Positions 25,806 through 35,061 of a stretch of DNA of 46,417 nucleotides are shown piece after piece. Numbering within the stretch: position 1 is the first letter of the stretch; the number at the start of each line of letters is the position of its first letter. Under the pieces are notes generated by a model that saw nothing but the letters and a program-made list of their open reading frames with translations, made no database searches and was not told the origin of the DNA. The translations under genes were made by a program, and so were the position numbers. The stretch comes from Melioribacteraceae bacterium (GTDB lineage Bacteria > Bacteroidota > Ignavibacteria > Ignavibacteriales > Melioribacteraceae): assembly GCA_021740785.1 (NCBI GenBank), contig JAIOZI010000040.1, forward strand, positions 1 to 46,417, written 5' to 3'.

Positions 25806-27005
25806 ATGTCAATAAATAAAAGATATATTTTAATATATGTTAATTACAAGATAGATTTTGATTTCTTTTCAAGATTTCAGTCAGCTGTTGAAAAAATAGA
25901 TTATAAATTATTTCTTATTTCCAACAAAGTCTCCTTAAAATTCTATGCCAAAAAGAAAAACATAAAATTAGAACTTATAAAAAGTAAATATAAAATCAAT
26001 ACCAGGGTGGATATTAGTAGGTCAGTTGAATTTTTAAATAATTGGATTACCGAGTCTCAAGGTATATCATTATATAATTCAGTGTACTCTACTGCAAAAT
26101 CAATAATAAATAAATTTAATATTGATTATTTGTTTTTATTAAATGGAAATAATATTCATGATATAGCGTTAAAAGAGATTAGTGTTAATTTTAAAATCAA
26201 GAAAATATTTTTTGAGCTTTCTAATATCCCTGGAAAAATTTTTATCGATCCTATTGGAACTAATTCACAATCTAGCATCTTCCAATCAATTAATTTATTA
26301 GATAGTTATAAACTTGATGAAAATAAATATAAATTATGGTTAGCAAAGTATAAGGTTGCAAAGGAGAATTATTGTAAAGTTCCACAAGGAATATATAGAT
26401 TCAAAATTAATAATCCCTTATTACTAATTGACGAAATTGGATTTTTGCTCCTTCGAATTCCTAAAAATAAGAACGAAAATTATTTGAGAAAATTGTTAGA
26501 AAAAATACCTTCATTTAAATCAAATATATTTGATAGCTATGATATAGAGAGGAGAAGATATGTGTTTCTGCCCTTGCAATTACCTTCAGATACACAGCTG
26601 CTCATAAATAGCAAGATATCTAATGATGAGGCAATTTGCAGAGCTTCACAAATTGCCAAAAATATGAGTGTAGATCTTGTTGTAAAGCTTCATCCAGCAA
26701 CGATATCACATGATTTTATCAAGGAAGTAATGTTATTAAAACAGAAAATAAAGTTTTATTTAGTAGATATAAGAACAATAGATTTAATTAAAGCATCAGA
26801 AAAAATCATAACTATAAATTCAACGGTTGGTCTAGAATCCATGATTTTTAATAAAGAAGTCGAATTTTTAGGGGAGTCCATTTATACCGATTTTAATAGT
26901 AGCAGATTAAAAAAGTACATATGCTCTTATTTAGTTGATATAGATTATTTTTCTGATAAAGAGATTGAGTTGGAGTATCTGAATGATATCTTGCAGAGGG
27001 TATAA
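25806..27005 (+). CDS. Capsule-type (KpsC/KpsS-like) glycosyltransferase, probable
   Basis: Protein of 399 residues. The C-terminal half has the pattern of the capsule polysaccharide biosynthesis family: 'YVFLPLQLPSDTQLLINS', 'DLVVKLHPATISHDF', and 'ITINSTVGLESMIFNKEVEFLGESIY'. Known members (KpsC, KpsS) are beta-Kdo transferases that build the lipid linker of exported capsules. The N-terminal half is less typical, so the substrate is uncertain. AT-rich composition, like its neighbours. The next gene starts 32 bases after its stop. Confidence 0.68.
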   Translation: MSINKRYILIYVNYKIDFDFFSRFQSAVEKIDYKLFLISNKVSLKFYAKKKNIKLELIKSKYKINTRVDISRSVEFLNNWITESQGISLYNSVYSTAKSIINKFNIDYLFLLNGNNIHDIALKEISVNFKIKKIFFELSNIPGKIFIDPIGTNSQSSIFQSINLLDSYKLDENKYKLWLAKYKVAKENYCKVPQGIYRFKINNPLLLIDEIGFLLLRIPKNKNENYLRKLLEKIPSFKSNIFDSYDIERRRYVFLPLQLPSDTQLLINSKISNDEAICRASQIAKNMSVDLVVKLHPATISHDFIKEVMLLKQKIKFYLVDIRTIDLIKASEKIITINSTVGLESMIFNKEVEFLGESIYTDFNSSRLKKYICSYLVDIDYFSDKEIELEYLNDILQRV

Positions 27006-27037
27006 TAAATTATAAAGATGTAGGATCGAGAATTAAA

Positions 27038-27772
27038 TTGCAAAATACTATTCAAATATCTAATTTAACTTTAAGCTTATCAGATAAAGAAATGCTTTTT
27101 AATTTAATTATTAACTCAATTAGAGAAAATAGTTATCAAAATATTATTGCTTGTGATTTCAGGCATCTCCTATATTTCCAAATTAACGAAAATATTTTTA
27201 AACAAAACACGTTATTCTATCCAGATTCAAGCGGCATATTTTTTATATTAAAATTATTTTTTCATAATAGAACAAAGAATTTTAAAAGATTAGTAAGTAC
27301 TGACATTCATTATAATATATTGAAATATTGTACAAAGAATAAATTAAAATTATTTCTACTTGGAGATGCAAGCGATATTTTAGAGAGTTTTATTAAACAA
27401 ATGAGACTCAAGATGGGAGATATTCAAATTGTAGGTTTTGCAAATGGCTATAATGATTTAAAAGAGAAAAAATTGATAGAAAATATTAATAAAAGTAATG
27501 CAGATATCTTAATGATTGGTCTAGGAGTTCCAAAACAGGAACTTTGGTTATTGGATCATTCAGATAAAATTAATATTCCAGTTAGGATTACTGTCGGTGC
27601 CTTTTTTACATATTACAGTGGTAAAATTAATCGAGCGCCAACTATAATAAGAGCAGTATATCTAGAGTGGTTTTTTAGATTTATTAAAGAACCGAAAAGA
27701 TTATTCATAAGATATTTTTTTGATTTTCCGAAAGCAATCTTATTACTATTATCAATAAAATGGAAAAAATAA
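27038..27772 (+). CDS. WecG/TagA/CpsF family (GT26) glycosyltransferase
   Basis: Protein of 244 residues (normal for the family). Family motifs are in order: 'FYPDSSGIFFILKLF' (the usual PDG region), 'KLFLLGDASDI', 'MIGLGVPKQELWLLDH', 'VGAFFTYYSGKINRAP', and 'LEWFFRFIKEPKRLFIRYF'. Known members add N-acetylmannosamine or its uronate to a lipid-linked acceptor at the membrane during enterobacterial common antigen, teichoic acid or capsule synthesis. The start is TTG at 27038; an upstream ATG is followed at once by a stop. It overlaps the next gene by 13 bases. Confidence 0.9.
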   Translation: MQNTIQISNLTLSLSDKEMLFNLIINSIRENSYQNIIACDFRHLLYFQINENIFKQNTLFYPDSSGIFFILKLFFHNRTKNFKRLVSTDIHYNILKYCTKNKLKLFLLGDASDILESFIKQMRLKMGDIQIVGFANGYNDLKEKKLIENINKSNADILMIGLGVPKQELWLLDHSDKINIPVRITVGAFFTYYSGKINRAPTIIRAVYLEWFFRFIKEPKRLFIRYFFDFPKAILLLLSIKWKK

Positions 27773-28890
27773 ATATTGCAGTCATATGTCCAGATGTAGG
27801 AATTGATTTTGGTAGAAGCAAAATAATTTATACTTTACTGGAAAATTATAACTTATTTGAAAGTAAGTATAATCTGTTTTTGATAACTAATAAAGAAAGC
27901 AATATAAATGCTTTTGAAAATATAAATGTAAACATAAAATTTATTCCGATTGTAATTGAGAAAAGAAATCCTATAAATTTTATTATTTCTTTAGTCAAGC
28001 TATTCACAATAGCTAAACACTATAAAATAAGCTTGCTTCATTCACATCATAGATATTCAGACTTAATGGCTTTTTTGGTATCTAGATTTTTAAAAATACC
28101 AACTTGTTCAACAGTTCATTCATTTACTTATGGTAATATAAGAACAAGTTATTTAAATGATGAAATAATCTGTGTAAGTCATTGTATTAAAGAGCATCTC
28201 ATTAAATACTACAATATAAATAACAAGAAATTACATGTTGTTTATAACGGCACATTTATTCCTAAAAAAAGTTTTCGGAGCATATCTAAAATGAACAGAA
28301 TTCAAAGTGAGTTCAAGATATTATGTATTGGTCGCTTTGATTATGATAAAGGTCAAGACGTTTTAATTAAAGCTATGGAGATAATCTGGAAGACTAAAAA
28401 TAATATTGTACTAACTCTTGTTGGAGAATATTCTAGAAATACTATTAAATATATGAGAAAAAATAATAAAATAGTAAAATCTAGTTTTCAAAAATCATTC
28501 CAATATTTACTCAAAGAGAATTATTCTAGAATTAGAATTGTAAAATCTGATAATACCCCTTGGAATGAATTAATTAAAACTGATCTAGTTGTGATCCCTT
28601 CACGAATAGAAGCATTCGGATTAGTTGCTATTGAAGCAGGCGGCTTAGGTAAATGTGTAATTGCTGCAGATACTGGTGGTTTAATGGAGATTATTAAGAA
28701 CGAACAAAATGGTTTGTTATTTGAGTCTGAAAACTATTATGAACTAAGTGAGAAAATATCGTTTCTTATTAATAACAAAGAACAAATTAATTATTATGGC
28801 AGAAATTTGAAAAAGGATGTGTTTGAAAAATATAGTATTGATGAAATGGTGACAGGTTATTTACGGATATATTCAGATATATTTAACTGA
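27760..28890 (+). CDS. GT4 family glycosyltransferase
   Basis: GT-B retaining transferase of 376 residues. 'HSHHRYSDLMAFLVSRF' and 'TVHSFTYG' lie in the acceptor half; 'ILCIGRFDYDKGQDVLIKAM' opens the donor half, and 'VIPSRIEAFGLVAIEAGGLG' holds the E-x7-E donor-binding motif. The donor sugar is not predictable. It is the last transferase of the glycan locus; a 205-base gap follows before the sortase gene. Very AT-rich, with many ATA and AAA codons. Confidence 0.9.
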   Translation: MEKINIAVICPDVGIDFGRSKIIYTLLENYNLFESKYNLFLITNKESNINAFENINVNIKFIPIVIEKRNPINFIISLVKLFTIAKHYKISLLHSHHRYSDLMAFLVSRFLKIPTCSTVHSFTYGNIRTSYLNDEIICVSHCIKEHLIKYYNINNKKLHVVYNGTFIPKKSFRSISKMNRIQSEFKILCIGRFDYDKGQDVLIKAMEIIWKTKNNIVLTLVGEYSRNTIKYMRKNNKIVKSSFQKSFQYLLKENYSRIRIVKSDNTPWNELIKTDLVVIPSRIEAFGLVAIEAGGLGKCVIAADTGGLMEIIKNEQNGLLFESENYYELSEKISFLINNKEQINYYGRNLKKDVFEKYSIDEMVTGYLRIYSDIFN

Positions 28891-28973
28891 CAATAAGGCA
28901 CTCTTAGAATAAGTTTTATAAAATTATAAAAAATGTGAGTAATGCTACTCAAATATTTTATAACAGGAATCAG

Positions 28974-29099
28974 ATGAAATCGCATATTCGTCGTATTTTA
29001 TTACTTTTATCTTGCTATATTTATTGGAAATTAATAAGAACGACATTTCTTATATTTACAAATGTCTCAAAAAAATCAATCTTCGAGAAAGAATTATGA
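28974..29099 (+). CDS. Possible 41-residue small protein coupled to the sortase gene
   Basis: A short frame with a fair ribosome site (CAGGA before ATG at 28974). It encodes a hydrophobic, positively charged peptide beginning MKSHIRRILLLL. Its stop overlaps the start of the PorU-like gene as ATGA, the arrangement used for translational coupling. No family was recognised. It could be a leader peptide, a remnant of a lost gene or chance. Confidence 0.3.
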   Translation: MKSHIRRILLLLSCYIYWKLIRTTFLIFTNVSKKSIFEKEL

Positions 29100-32000
29100 G
29101 AATTTATAAAATCGTCTTCCTTGTATCTCTTTATTTGTTTATTCATGATACGGTTTTTAGTCAGTATAGATTAATTAAAACTAACACTGCGAATAACAAG
29201 CTTCACGTTACAATTGAAATTGAAAGTGAGAACTTTTTGTTTAATAGACTTGAATCGCTTTCTCAAAGAATTAAGGAAAATGATAGCTCAATCCCCACTT
29301 TTGAAAATCCGTTCTTTCTCGATCTCTTTATAAATCTGCCTGAAAATGTTGATGGATCAAAAATAACTACATTACAAAGAGAATCAAAACAAATTGATAT
29401 TGCACTTGGTGATTATTTATCCCAGCAGGTACTTAATTCATCTAATTTATTCGATTCTAAGAGTAGGAAAATTGAGTTTCGCGGGAATTTCAAGTTCAAG
29501 CAATTTATAATGTCTCACATCAGAATTTATCCGCTTAGCTTTAATTCAAACGGAGTGGGGATAAACAGCATTATTGAATTAATTGTACCGTTACCACCGA
29601 CCAGCAGTCAAAGTACAATTATATATAAACAGCGGAACGGTATGCTGATTACAGATGAATTGAAAATCCAAAGAGCCAAAGCTGCAGAGACAACTTTTGA
29701 TTGGATCGACTTTAATAGCGATTATTTGATAATAAAAACAAACAGCGATAACATATATAGAATCACAAAATCAGATTTAGAGGAATACGGTATAAGCTCA
29801 ATCACAATTAATCCCAATGAGTTACAACTATTTTTAAGAGGGGAAGAAATTCCAATATTTGTTTATGGAGCTGAAGACAATTCATTTGATGATGGTGACT
29901 ACATCGAATTTGCCTCAATGAGAAATTATGGAGGTAAGCATAGAGAAGTTGGTGAATTTGGACAGCCGTATAATGAATACTTAGGACGTTATACAGATAC
30001 AACAACTTATTTTTTAACATGGGGCATTGCAGCTGGACTGCGAGTAGAAGAAAGATCTTATGATTCCTCCATATTGGAAAGCTTGGATTTTTACCATGAA
30101 GTTCTACACTATGAAGTAAATAATTGGTTTGATTTTTCAATGGCGGATATTGTCAGAAGGGAATCACCATATTGGTTGGAAAATAAAACATGGAATGAAG
30201 GAAATATTAATGTAGGAATTCGGAATAGGAATTTTACTTTATCGGATGTATATCCGGATGAAACCGTTTATTTATTTGCAAAACTCCAAGATTATGCATC
30301 GAACATTAGCACAAATGCCCATGCTTTGGGTTTGAGTATAAATTCGACGTCTATTTATGATACCACAATCATTGATAAATATGAAAAGGTTGTATTACAA
30401 GCATCATATAATTCTAATGAACTGCTGGAGGGAAATAATACTTTTAAATTACATTCGTTTGCAACTGAGGCTGTATTAAACGCTTGTATCGGTGATTGGT
30501 ATGAAATTGAGTATCCAAGATATCTTAAGACATATAACGACACACTCCTGTTTAAATTTCCATATGTCGCGGTTCCAACTGATTACAAAGTAAGCATTAC
30601 CAATACCGGTTCTTCCGATTATGTAATTTGGCAGTATAAAAATGGTTACAAGAAATTTATTACACACCGGCAAGACGAATCAATTTACTTTACTGATAAT
30701 ATTCAGTCTGAAAACAAGTATATAATTAAATCCGCTGAAAAAATTAGGAAGCCGGAGTTTGCTTTTTATGGAAAAATAGAAAATTTAGGCGGCTCAAATT
30801 TACAAGCAGATTATTTACTAATTACTCACCCAAATTTCATCTTACAAGCAAATGAATATGCTGAGTTTATTGAAACAAGCTATTCGGTTTCGGCAAAAGT
30901 GATCAATGTAAATGATATTTATAATCAATTCAGTTACGGTTTTTTTAATCCTGAATCAATAAAAGATTTTCTTAAAATTACTCATCAAAATTGGGAGCTT
31001 CCTCACCCCGAAAATGTGTTTTTAGTAGGTGGCGGGACGTATGATTATCATTTAAATAAACATATTCATCAAGGCTATCCGATTGTTAAAAACTATGTCC
31101 CGTCATTCGGCGCTTCAGTTAGTGATAATTGGTTTACTGTATGGGATACGACTGGAGCATTTATCCCGCAAATGAATATTGGAAGAATCCCTGTAACTAC
31201 TACCGTAGAATTTGATTGGTATTTTCAAAAGCATCAGCAATATGTGTCACAAGAATTCACTTCATGGAATAAAACATTTTTATTCTTTTCAGGTGGTACA
31301 GGGGATGATCAATCGCAGTTAGATCAGTTGAGAGGAGTTAATGAATTCATTATTAATAATTACACCGCTGTACCGCCAATTGCAGGAAAGGTAAATCATT
31401 TTTATAAAACCATTGATCCTACTACTAATTTTGGTCCGTTTACAGATGAAGAGGTTGAAAGCGCTATTGATGAAGGTGCGTTGTTCATTTCTTATATCGG
31501 GCACAGCGGAACCAGAACTTGGGATAATTCGATAACCGAACCTTACCAGTTGGAAAATGAAGTAAACAGATTTCCACTTGTAACCGATTTCGGATGTTCA
31601 ACCGGAAGATTTGCAGAACCTGACGTAACTTCCTTTGCGGAATTATTTACTCTGTCCGGGGATGGACAGGCAATCTCTTATGTTGGAAATAGTTCACTCG
31701 GCTTCCTATCGACTGCGACTACTGTACCGCGAATATTTTATCGTAAGATTCTAGCTGATTCAATTTATAATATATCCGAAGCATTAAATTCTGCTAAACT
31801 TGAATTGATTCAAAATTACGGTAACACGGGAGTTAACCAGTTATTTGGTTTAACAAATACTTATTTTGGCGATCCTATATTGAATATTGCACTGCCGGAT
31901 AAACCTAATTTAGAAATCTCATCAACCGGTATTGCTTTTTCTACCCAAACTCCGTCTGATAATTTGGATAGTCTTGGTATCCAGATTGTTTTCAATAATT

Positions 32001-34360
32001 TTGGGATTGTAAGCACTGATTCATTTAAGGTCAGTTGTAAACATATTTATGAGGGAATAGAAGATTCAACTTATATATTTAATAAGACTGTACCATGGCT
32101 GAGTGATACAATTTCCCTTTCAATACCAATTAAATCCAAAGCCGGTGAACATTCATTAGAAGTAGTTCTGGACAGTGAAAATCAAGTTGATGAAATTTAT
32201 GAAGATGATAATAATATTGTCGTAAATTTCGAAGTTTCATCATCCTCTTACAGACCTCTACTTGGTTATGAAACTGAAAGTACGCTGAATAACCAAATTA
32301 ATATACTGAATCCAACAGCGGTTGCATCATCAACAACCTTACAGTTGGAAATAAGTGATAAACCGGAATTTCTGACATCAACTTTATTAGAAAAATCCAT
32401 CTCAAATATCCAAACACAATTTGGTTTAGAAAGTTTTGATTATGACAGATATTGGTTTCGCTTAAAGGGCAACAATCAAGAAGTTTATAGTAGCAGTTAC
32501 ACATTTTATAAATCTTCAGATGGAATAGCTTATCTCATTTCAGATTCACTCTCAATGGGAAAATCAACATTTCTAAATCTACGCAATAATGGTAATCAAA
32601 TTGAATTAGCAAATGATTCGATTAATTTTTCCGCTTTATCTGCCGGATTTAATGATGGAAGGACAGTTCTAATTTTGAAAAATGGAGATAATTTCATCCC
32701 GGAAAATACTTTGCGTGGTCATCATATATGTTTATTCGATACAAGTAATTATAAATTTGTCAAACACAAACATTTTGATTTATTAGGCGGTGGAAGTACA
32801 GCAGCTCAAGAATATATTCAGTTCTTAGATACTTTAACTAGTAAATTTATCACAATTATTGCAATTAATGATGAGGGTCGTGTAACGAATGCGGAATTAC
32901 GTAATCAGATAAAATCCATCGGCAGCCAATACATTGATAATGTCGGATTTCGTTATTCATGGGCTATTATTGGTCAAAAAGGAGCGCCAATCGGCTCAGT
33001 TCCTGAAGCTTATACAGTACCGACATTCGGCAGCGTAACGATTGATACGACAATTGTAAAACAGTTTAATAACGGGACTCTTTTAACAAGTCTAATTGGT
33101 CCATCTCGAGGTTGGAAAAATATATTTATTGAGGATTCTGTTTATTCAAATACATCCTTAACTTATTTCCCGGTCGTTTATGATAATAATATGATGCCCG
33201 ATACATTATCTCCAATTTCATCCACAACAAACTTATTTGATATTACCGGTATTGATTATAAGCAGTATCCGAAAATGAGATTGCTTGCAGAATTTAATAA
33301 AAGTGTGAATTCAACTTCTCCAAAATTATTTTCTCTTGGAGTTGAGTATGATGAGACAGCTGAGTTAGCTACTAATTATCAGGTAGCAGCCGTTACATCC
33401 GATTCTGTATTTCAAGGGGACAGTGTTTCTTTTAATTTTGCCGTATATAATGTTGGGGGCTCAACAGCAGATTCATTTAATGTTTTGCTGAATTTGATCA
33501 AGTCCGACAATACAAAGAATAAATTATTCGATACTCTAGTTACTGATTTATCACTGAATAGCCGGAAAGAATTTCTCTATAATTATCAATCAAATTATTA
33601 TGACGGTTATGGAAATATGGCATTTGAAATTTCCATTGATACTTCGAACAGAGTAACCGAATTTTATGAGGATAATAATTACTTTAAGCAGCCATTCTAT
33701 GTTATCCAAGACACAATTACAAACATAAAATCAGCAGAGATTGATGTAACATTCGATGGAATGAAAATTTATAATGGTGATTTTGTGTCGGACAAACCGG
33801 AAATTAAAATCTTATTGCAGTATCAACCTGAGTTTCCGTTCAGCGATACCAATGCTGTTCAATTTTTTCTAGACAGCAAGCCACTTTATTATACGGTGAT
33901 GGATACAATCGGATATGATACAATAAAACGACAGGTCACATATAGTTTATCTCCTTCACTGTCGGATGGCGAACATCTATTGAGGATCGAAGGGAAAAAT
34001 TTATTCGGTAATTTACAATCCTTGTCGGGTTATGAAGTGTCATTTCAAGTATCCAGCGAGGCAAAACTTCTATACGTTTATAATTTCCCAAATCCTTTTG
34101 GTGATCAAACATTTTTCACATTCAAACTAACTAAGATCCCGGATGAATTGAAGCTGAGAATTTATACAGTAGCCGGCAGGTTGATAAAAGAATTTTTAAT
34201 TCCACCATCGGAACTCAATATTGATTTGAATAAAGTGTTTTGGGATGGACGAGACGAAGACGGTGATTTAGTGGCAAATGGAGTTTATATCTATAAATTA
34301 ATTGCTGAATCCGAGGGGAAAACAATCTCTCAAACACAAAAATTGGCAGTTGTTCGTTAA
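29096..34360 (+). CDS. porU: PorU-like T9SS sortase (C25 peptidase) with CARDB and ILEI/PANDER-like domains
   Basis: Giant secreted protein of 1754 residues; classical PorU is about 1160. ATG at 29096 gives a good signal peptide (MRIYKIVFLVSLYLFIHDTV, then FSQ). A gingipain-type C25 domain spans about residues 570-935, with catalytic H803 in 'SYIGHSGT' and C834 in 'TDFGCSTGRF'. Two CARDB-like Ig domains follow (about 940-1045 and 1425-1545). Between them, about 1195-1325, lies a segment matching the ILEI/PANDER domain of FAM3 proteins: 'KHFDLLGGG', 'IAINDEGRVTNAELR', 'SIGSQYIDNVGFRYSWAIIG' and 'QKGAP'. The C-terminus has 'YNFPNPFG' and a FlgD/T9SS-type tail. Known: PorU removes the sorting domain from T9SS cargo and joins cargo to anionic LPS on the surface. 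A stand-alone surface protease is the alternative. Confidence 0.85.
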   Translation: MRIYKIVFLVSLYLFIHDTVFSQYRLIKTNTANNKLHVTIEIESENFLFNRLESLSQRIKENDSSIPTFENPFFLDLFINLPENVDGSKITTLQRESKQIDIALGDYLSQQVLNSSNLFDSKSRKIEFRGNFKFKQFIMSHIRIYPLSFNSNGVGINSIIELIVPLPPTSSQSTIIYKQRNGMLITDELKIQRAKAAETTFDWIDFNSDYLIIKTNSDNIYRITKSDLEEYGISSITINPNELQLFLRGEEIPIFVYGAEDNSFDDGDYIEFASMRNYGGKHREVGEFGQPYNEYLGRYTDTTTYFLTWGIAAGLRVEERSYDSSILESLDFYHEVLHYEVNNWFDFSMADIVRRESPYWLENKTWNEGNINVGIRNRNFTLSDVYPDETVYLFAKLQDYASNISTNAHALGLSINSTSIYDTTIIDKYEKVVLQASYNSNELLEGNNTFKLHSFATEAVLNACIGDWYEIEYPRYLKTYNDTLLFKFPYVAVPTDYKVSITNTGSSDYVIWQYKNGYKKFITHRQDESIYFTDNIQSENKYIIKSAEKIRKPEFAFYGKIENLGGSNLQADYLLITHPNFILQANEYAEFIETSYSVSAKVINVNDIYNQFSYGFFNPESIKDFLKITHQNWELPHPENVFLVGGGTYDYHLNKHIHQGYPIVKNYVPSFGASVSDNWFTVWDTTGAFIPQMNIGRIPVTTTVEFDWYFQKHQQYVSQEFTSWNKTFLFFSGGTGDDQSQLDQLRGVNEFIINNYTAVPPIAGKVNHFYKTIDPTTNFGPFTDEEVESAIDEGALFISYIGHSGTRTWDNSITEPYQLENEVNRFPLVTDFGCSTGRFAEPDVTSFAELFTLSGDGQAISYVGNSSLGFLSTATTVPRIFYRKILADSIYNISEALNSAKLELIQNYGNTGVNQLFGLTNTYFGDPILNIALPDKPNLEISSTGIAFSTQTPSDNLDSLGIQIVFNNFGIVSTDSFKVSCKHIYEGIEDSTYIFNKTVPWLSDTISLSIPIKSKAGEHSLEVVLDSENQVDEIYEDDNNIVVNFEVSSSSYRPLLGYETESTLNNQINILNPTAVASSTTLQLEISDKPEFLTSTLLEKSISNIQTQFGLESFDYDRYWFRLKGNNQEVYSSSYTFYKSSDGIAYLISDSLSMGKSTFLNLRNNGNQIELANDSINFSALSAGFNDGRTVLILKNGDNFIPENTLRGHHICLFDTSNYKFVKHKHFDLLGGGSTAAQEYIQFLDTLTSKFITIIAINDEGRVTNAELRNQIKSIGSQYIDNVGFRYSWAIIGQKGAPIGSVPEAYTVPTFGSVTIDTTIVKQFNNGTLLTSLIGPSRGWKNIFIEDSVYSNTSLTYFPVVYDNNMMPDTLSPISSTTNLFDITGIDYKQYPKMRLLAEFNKSVNSTSPKLFSLGVEYDETAELATNYQVAAVTSDSVFQGDSVSFNFAVYNVGGSTADSFNVLLNLIKSDNTKNKLFDTLVTDLSLNSRKEFLYNYQSNYYDGYGNMAFEISIDTSNRVTEFYEDNNYFKQPFYVIQDTITNIKSAEIDVTFDGMKIYNGDFVSDKPEIKILLQYQPEFPFSDTNAVQFFLDSKPLYYTVMDTIGYDTIKRQVTYSLSPSLSDGEHLLRIEGKNLFGNLQSLSGYEVSFQVSSEAKLLYVYNFPNPFGDQTFFTFKLTKIPDELKLRIYTVAGRLIKEFLIPPSELNIDLNKVFWDGRDEDGDLVANGVYIYKLIAESEGKTISQTQKLAVVR

Positions 34361-35035
34361 ATGAAAATAATTACTACTGTACTAATATATTTTTTTCTAT
34401 TTACTAGTATTTCATCACAGTCAAATTCTTTTGATGAAACCTTACCGGTTGAATTAGTTTATTTTGATGCAATTGACATGACTGATTCCATTTTAGTAAT
34501 TTGGGGCACAGCCACAGAACTAAATAATTATGGATTTTACATACAAAGATCTTTTGAGGACAGTTTGAATTTTACCGATATTGGTTTTGTATTAGGTCAC
34601 GGAACTTCATTTTCACCAAAAGACTATGAATATGGTGATTCAACTATGCCGGAATCGGGCACTTACTATTATCGATTAAAACAAATTGATACTGATGGAT
34701 TATACGAATACTCCTGGATTATCTCAATCGATTTTGTTACGGATTTACCTGACATTGAGGAATTAATTATAAAAGATTTTTCACTTTTTCAGAATTATCC
34801 TAATCCATTTAATCCTTCTACGACAATCTCTTTTGAAATTGCAAAAAGAGAAAATATTAGATTGGAAGTAATTAATAGTCTTGGGGAAACTGTCGATGTG
34901 GTTTTCAAAGGTCGTTTGTCTGCCGGAGTTCATGAATTTAATTTCAATGCGTCCGGTTTGACATCAGGTGTTTACTTTTATAGATTGAAGTCACAGAATC
35001 ATTCTCTAATAAAAAAAATGATTCTCTTAAGATAA
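34361..35035 (+). CDS. Mini T9SS cargo protein: Fn3-like module plus sorting domain
   Basis: Secreted protein of 224 residues with a signal peptide (MKIITTVLIYFFLFTSISS). Almost nothing precedes the common pre-tail module of T9SS cargo ('LPVELVYFDAIDMTDS', 'TATELNNYGFYIQRS', 'YYYRLKQIDTDGLYEYS'). The sorting domain follows ('LFQNYPNPFNPSTTISFEI', ending KKMILLR). There is no enzymatic head domain. The ATG touches the sortase stop codon, so the two are translated from one message. It could be a helper or substrate of the sortase, or the leftover tail of a larger protein. Confidence 0.85.
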   Translation: MKIITTVLIYFFLFTSISSQSNSFDETLPVELVYFDAIDMTDSILVIWGTATELNNYGFYIQRSFEDSLNFTDIGFVLGHGTSFSPKDYEYGDSTMPESGTYYYRLKQIDTDGLYEYSWIISIDFVTDLPDIEELIIKDFSLFQNYPNPFNPSTTISFEIAKRENIRLEVINSLGETVDVVFKGRLSAGVHEFNFNASGLTSGVYFYRLKSQNHSLIKKMILLR

Positions 35036-35061
35036 TTTTATGATATAAACCGGAAACTAAA

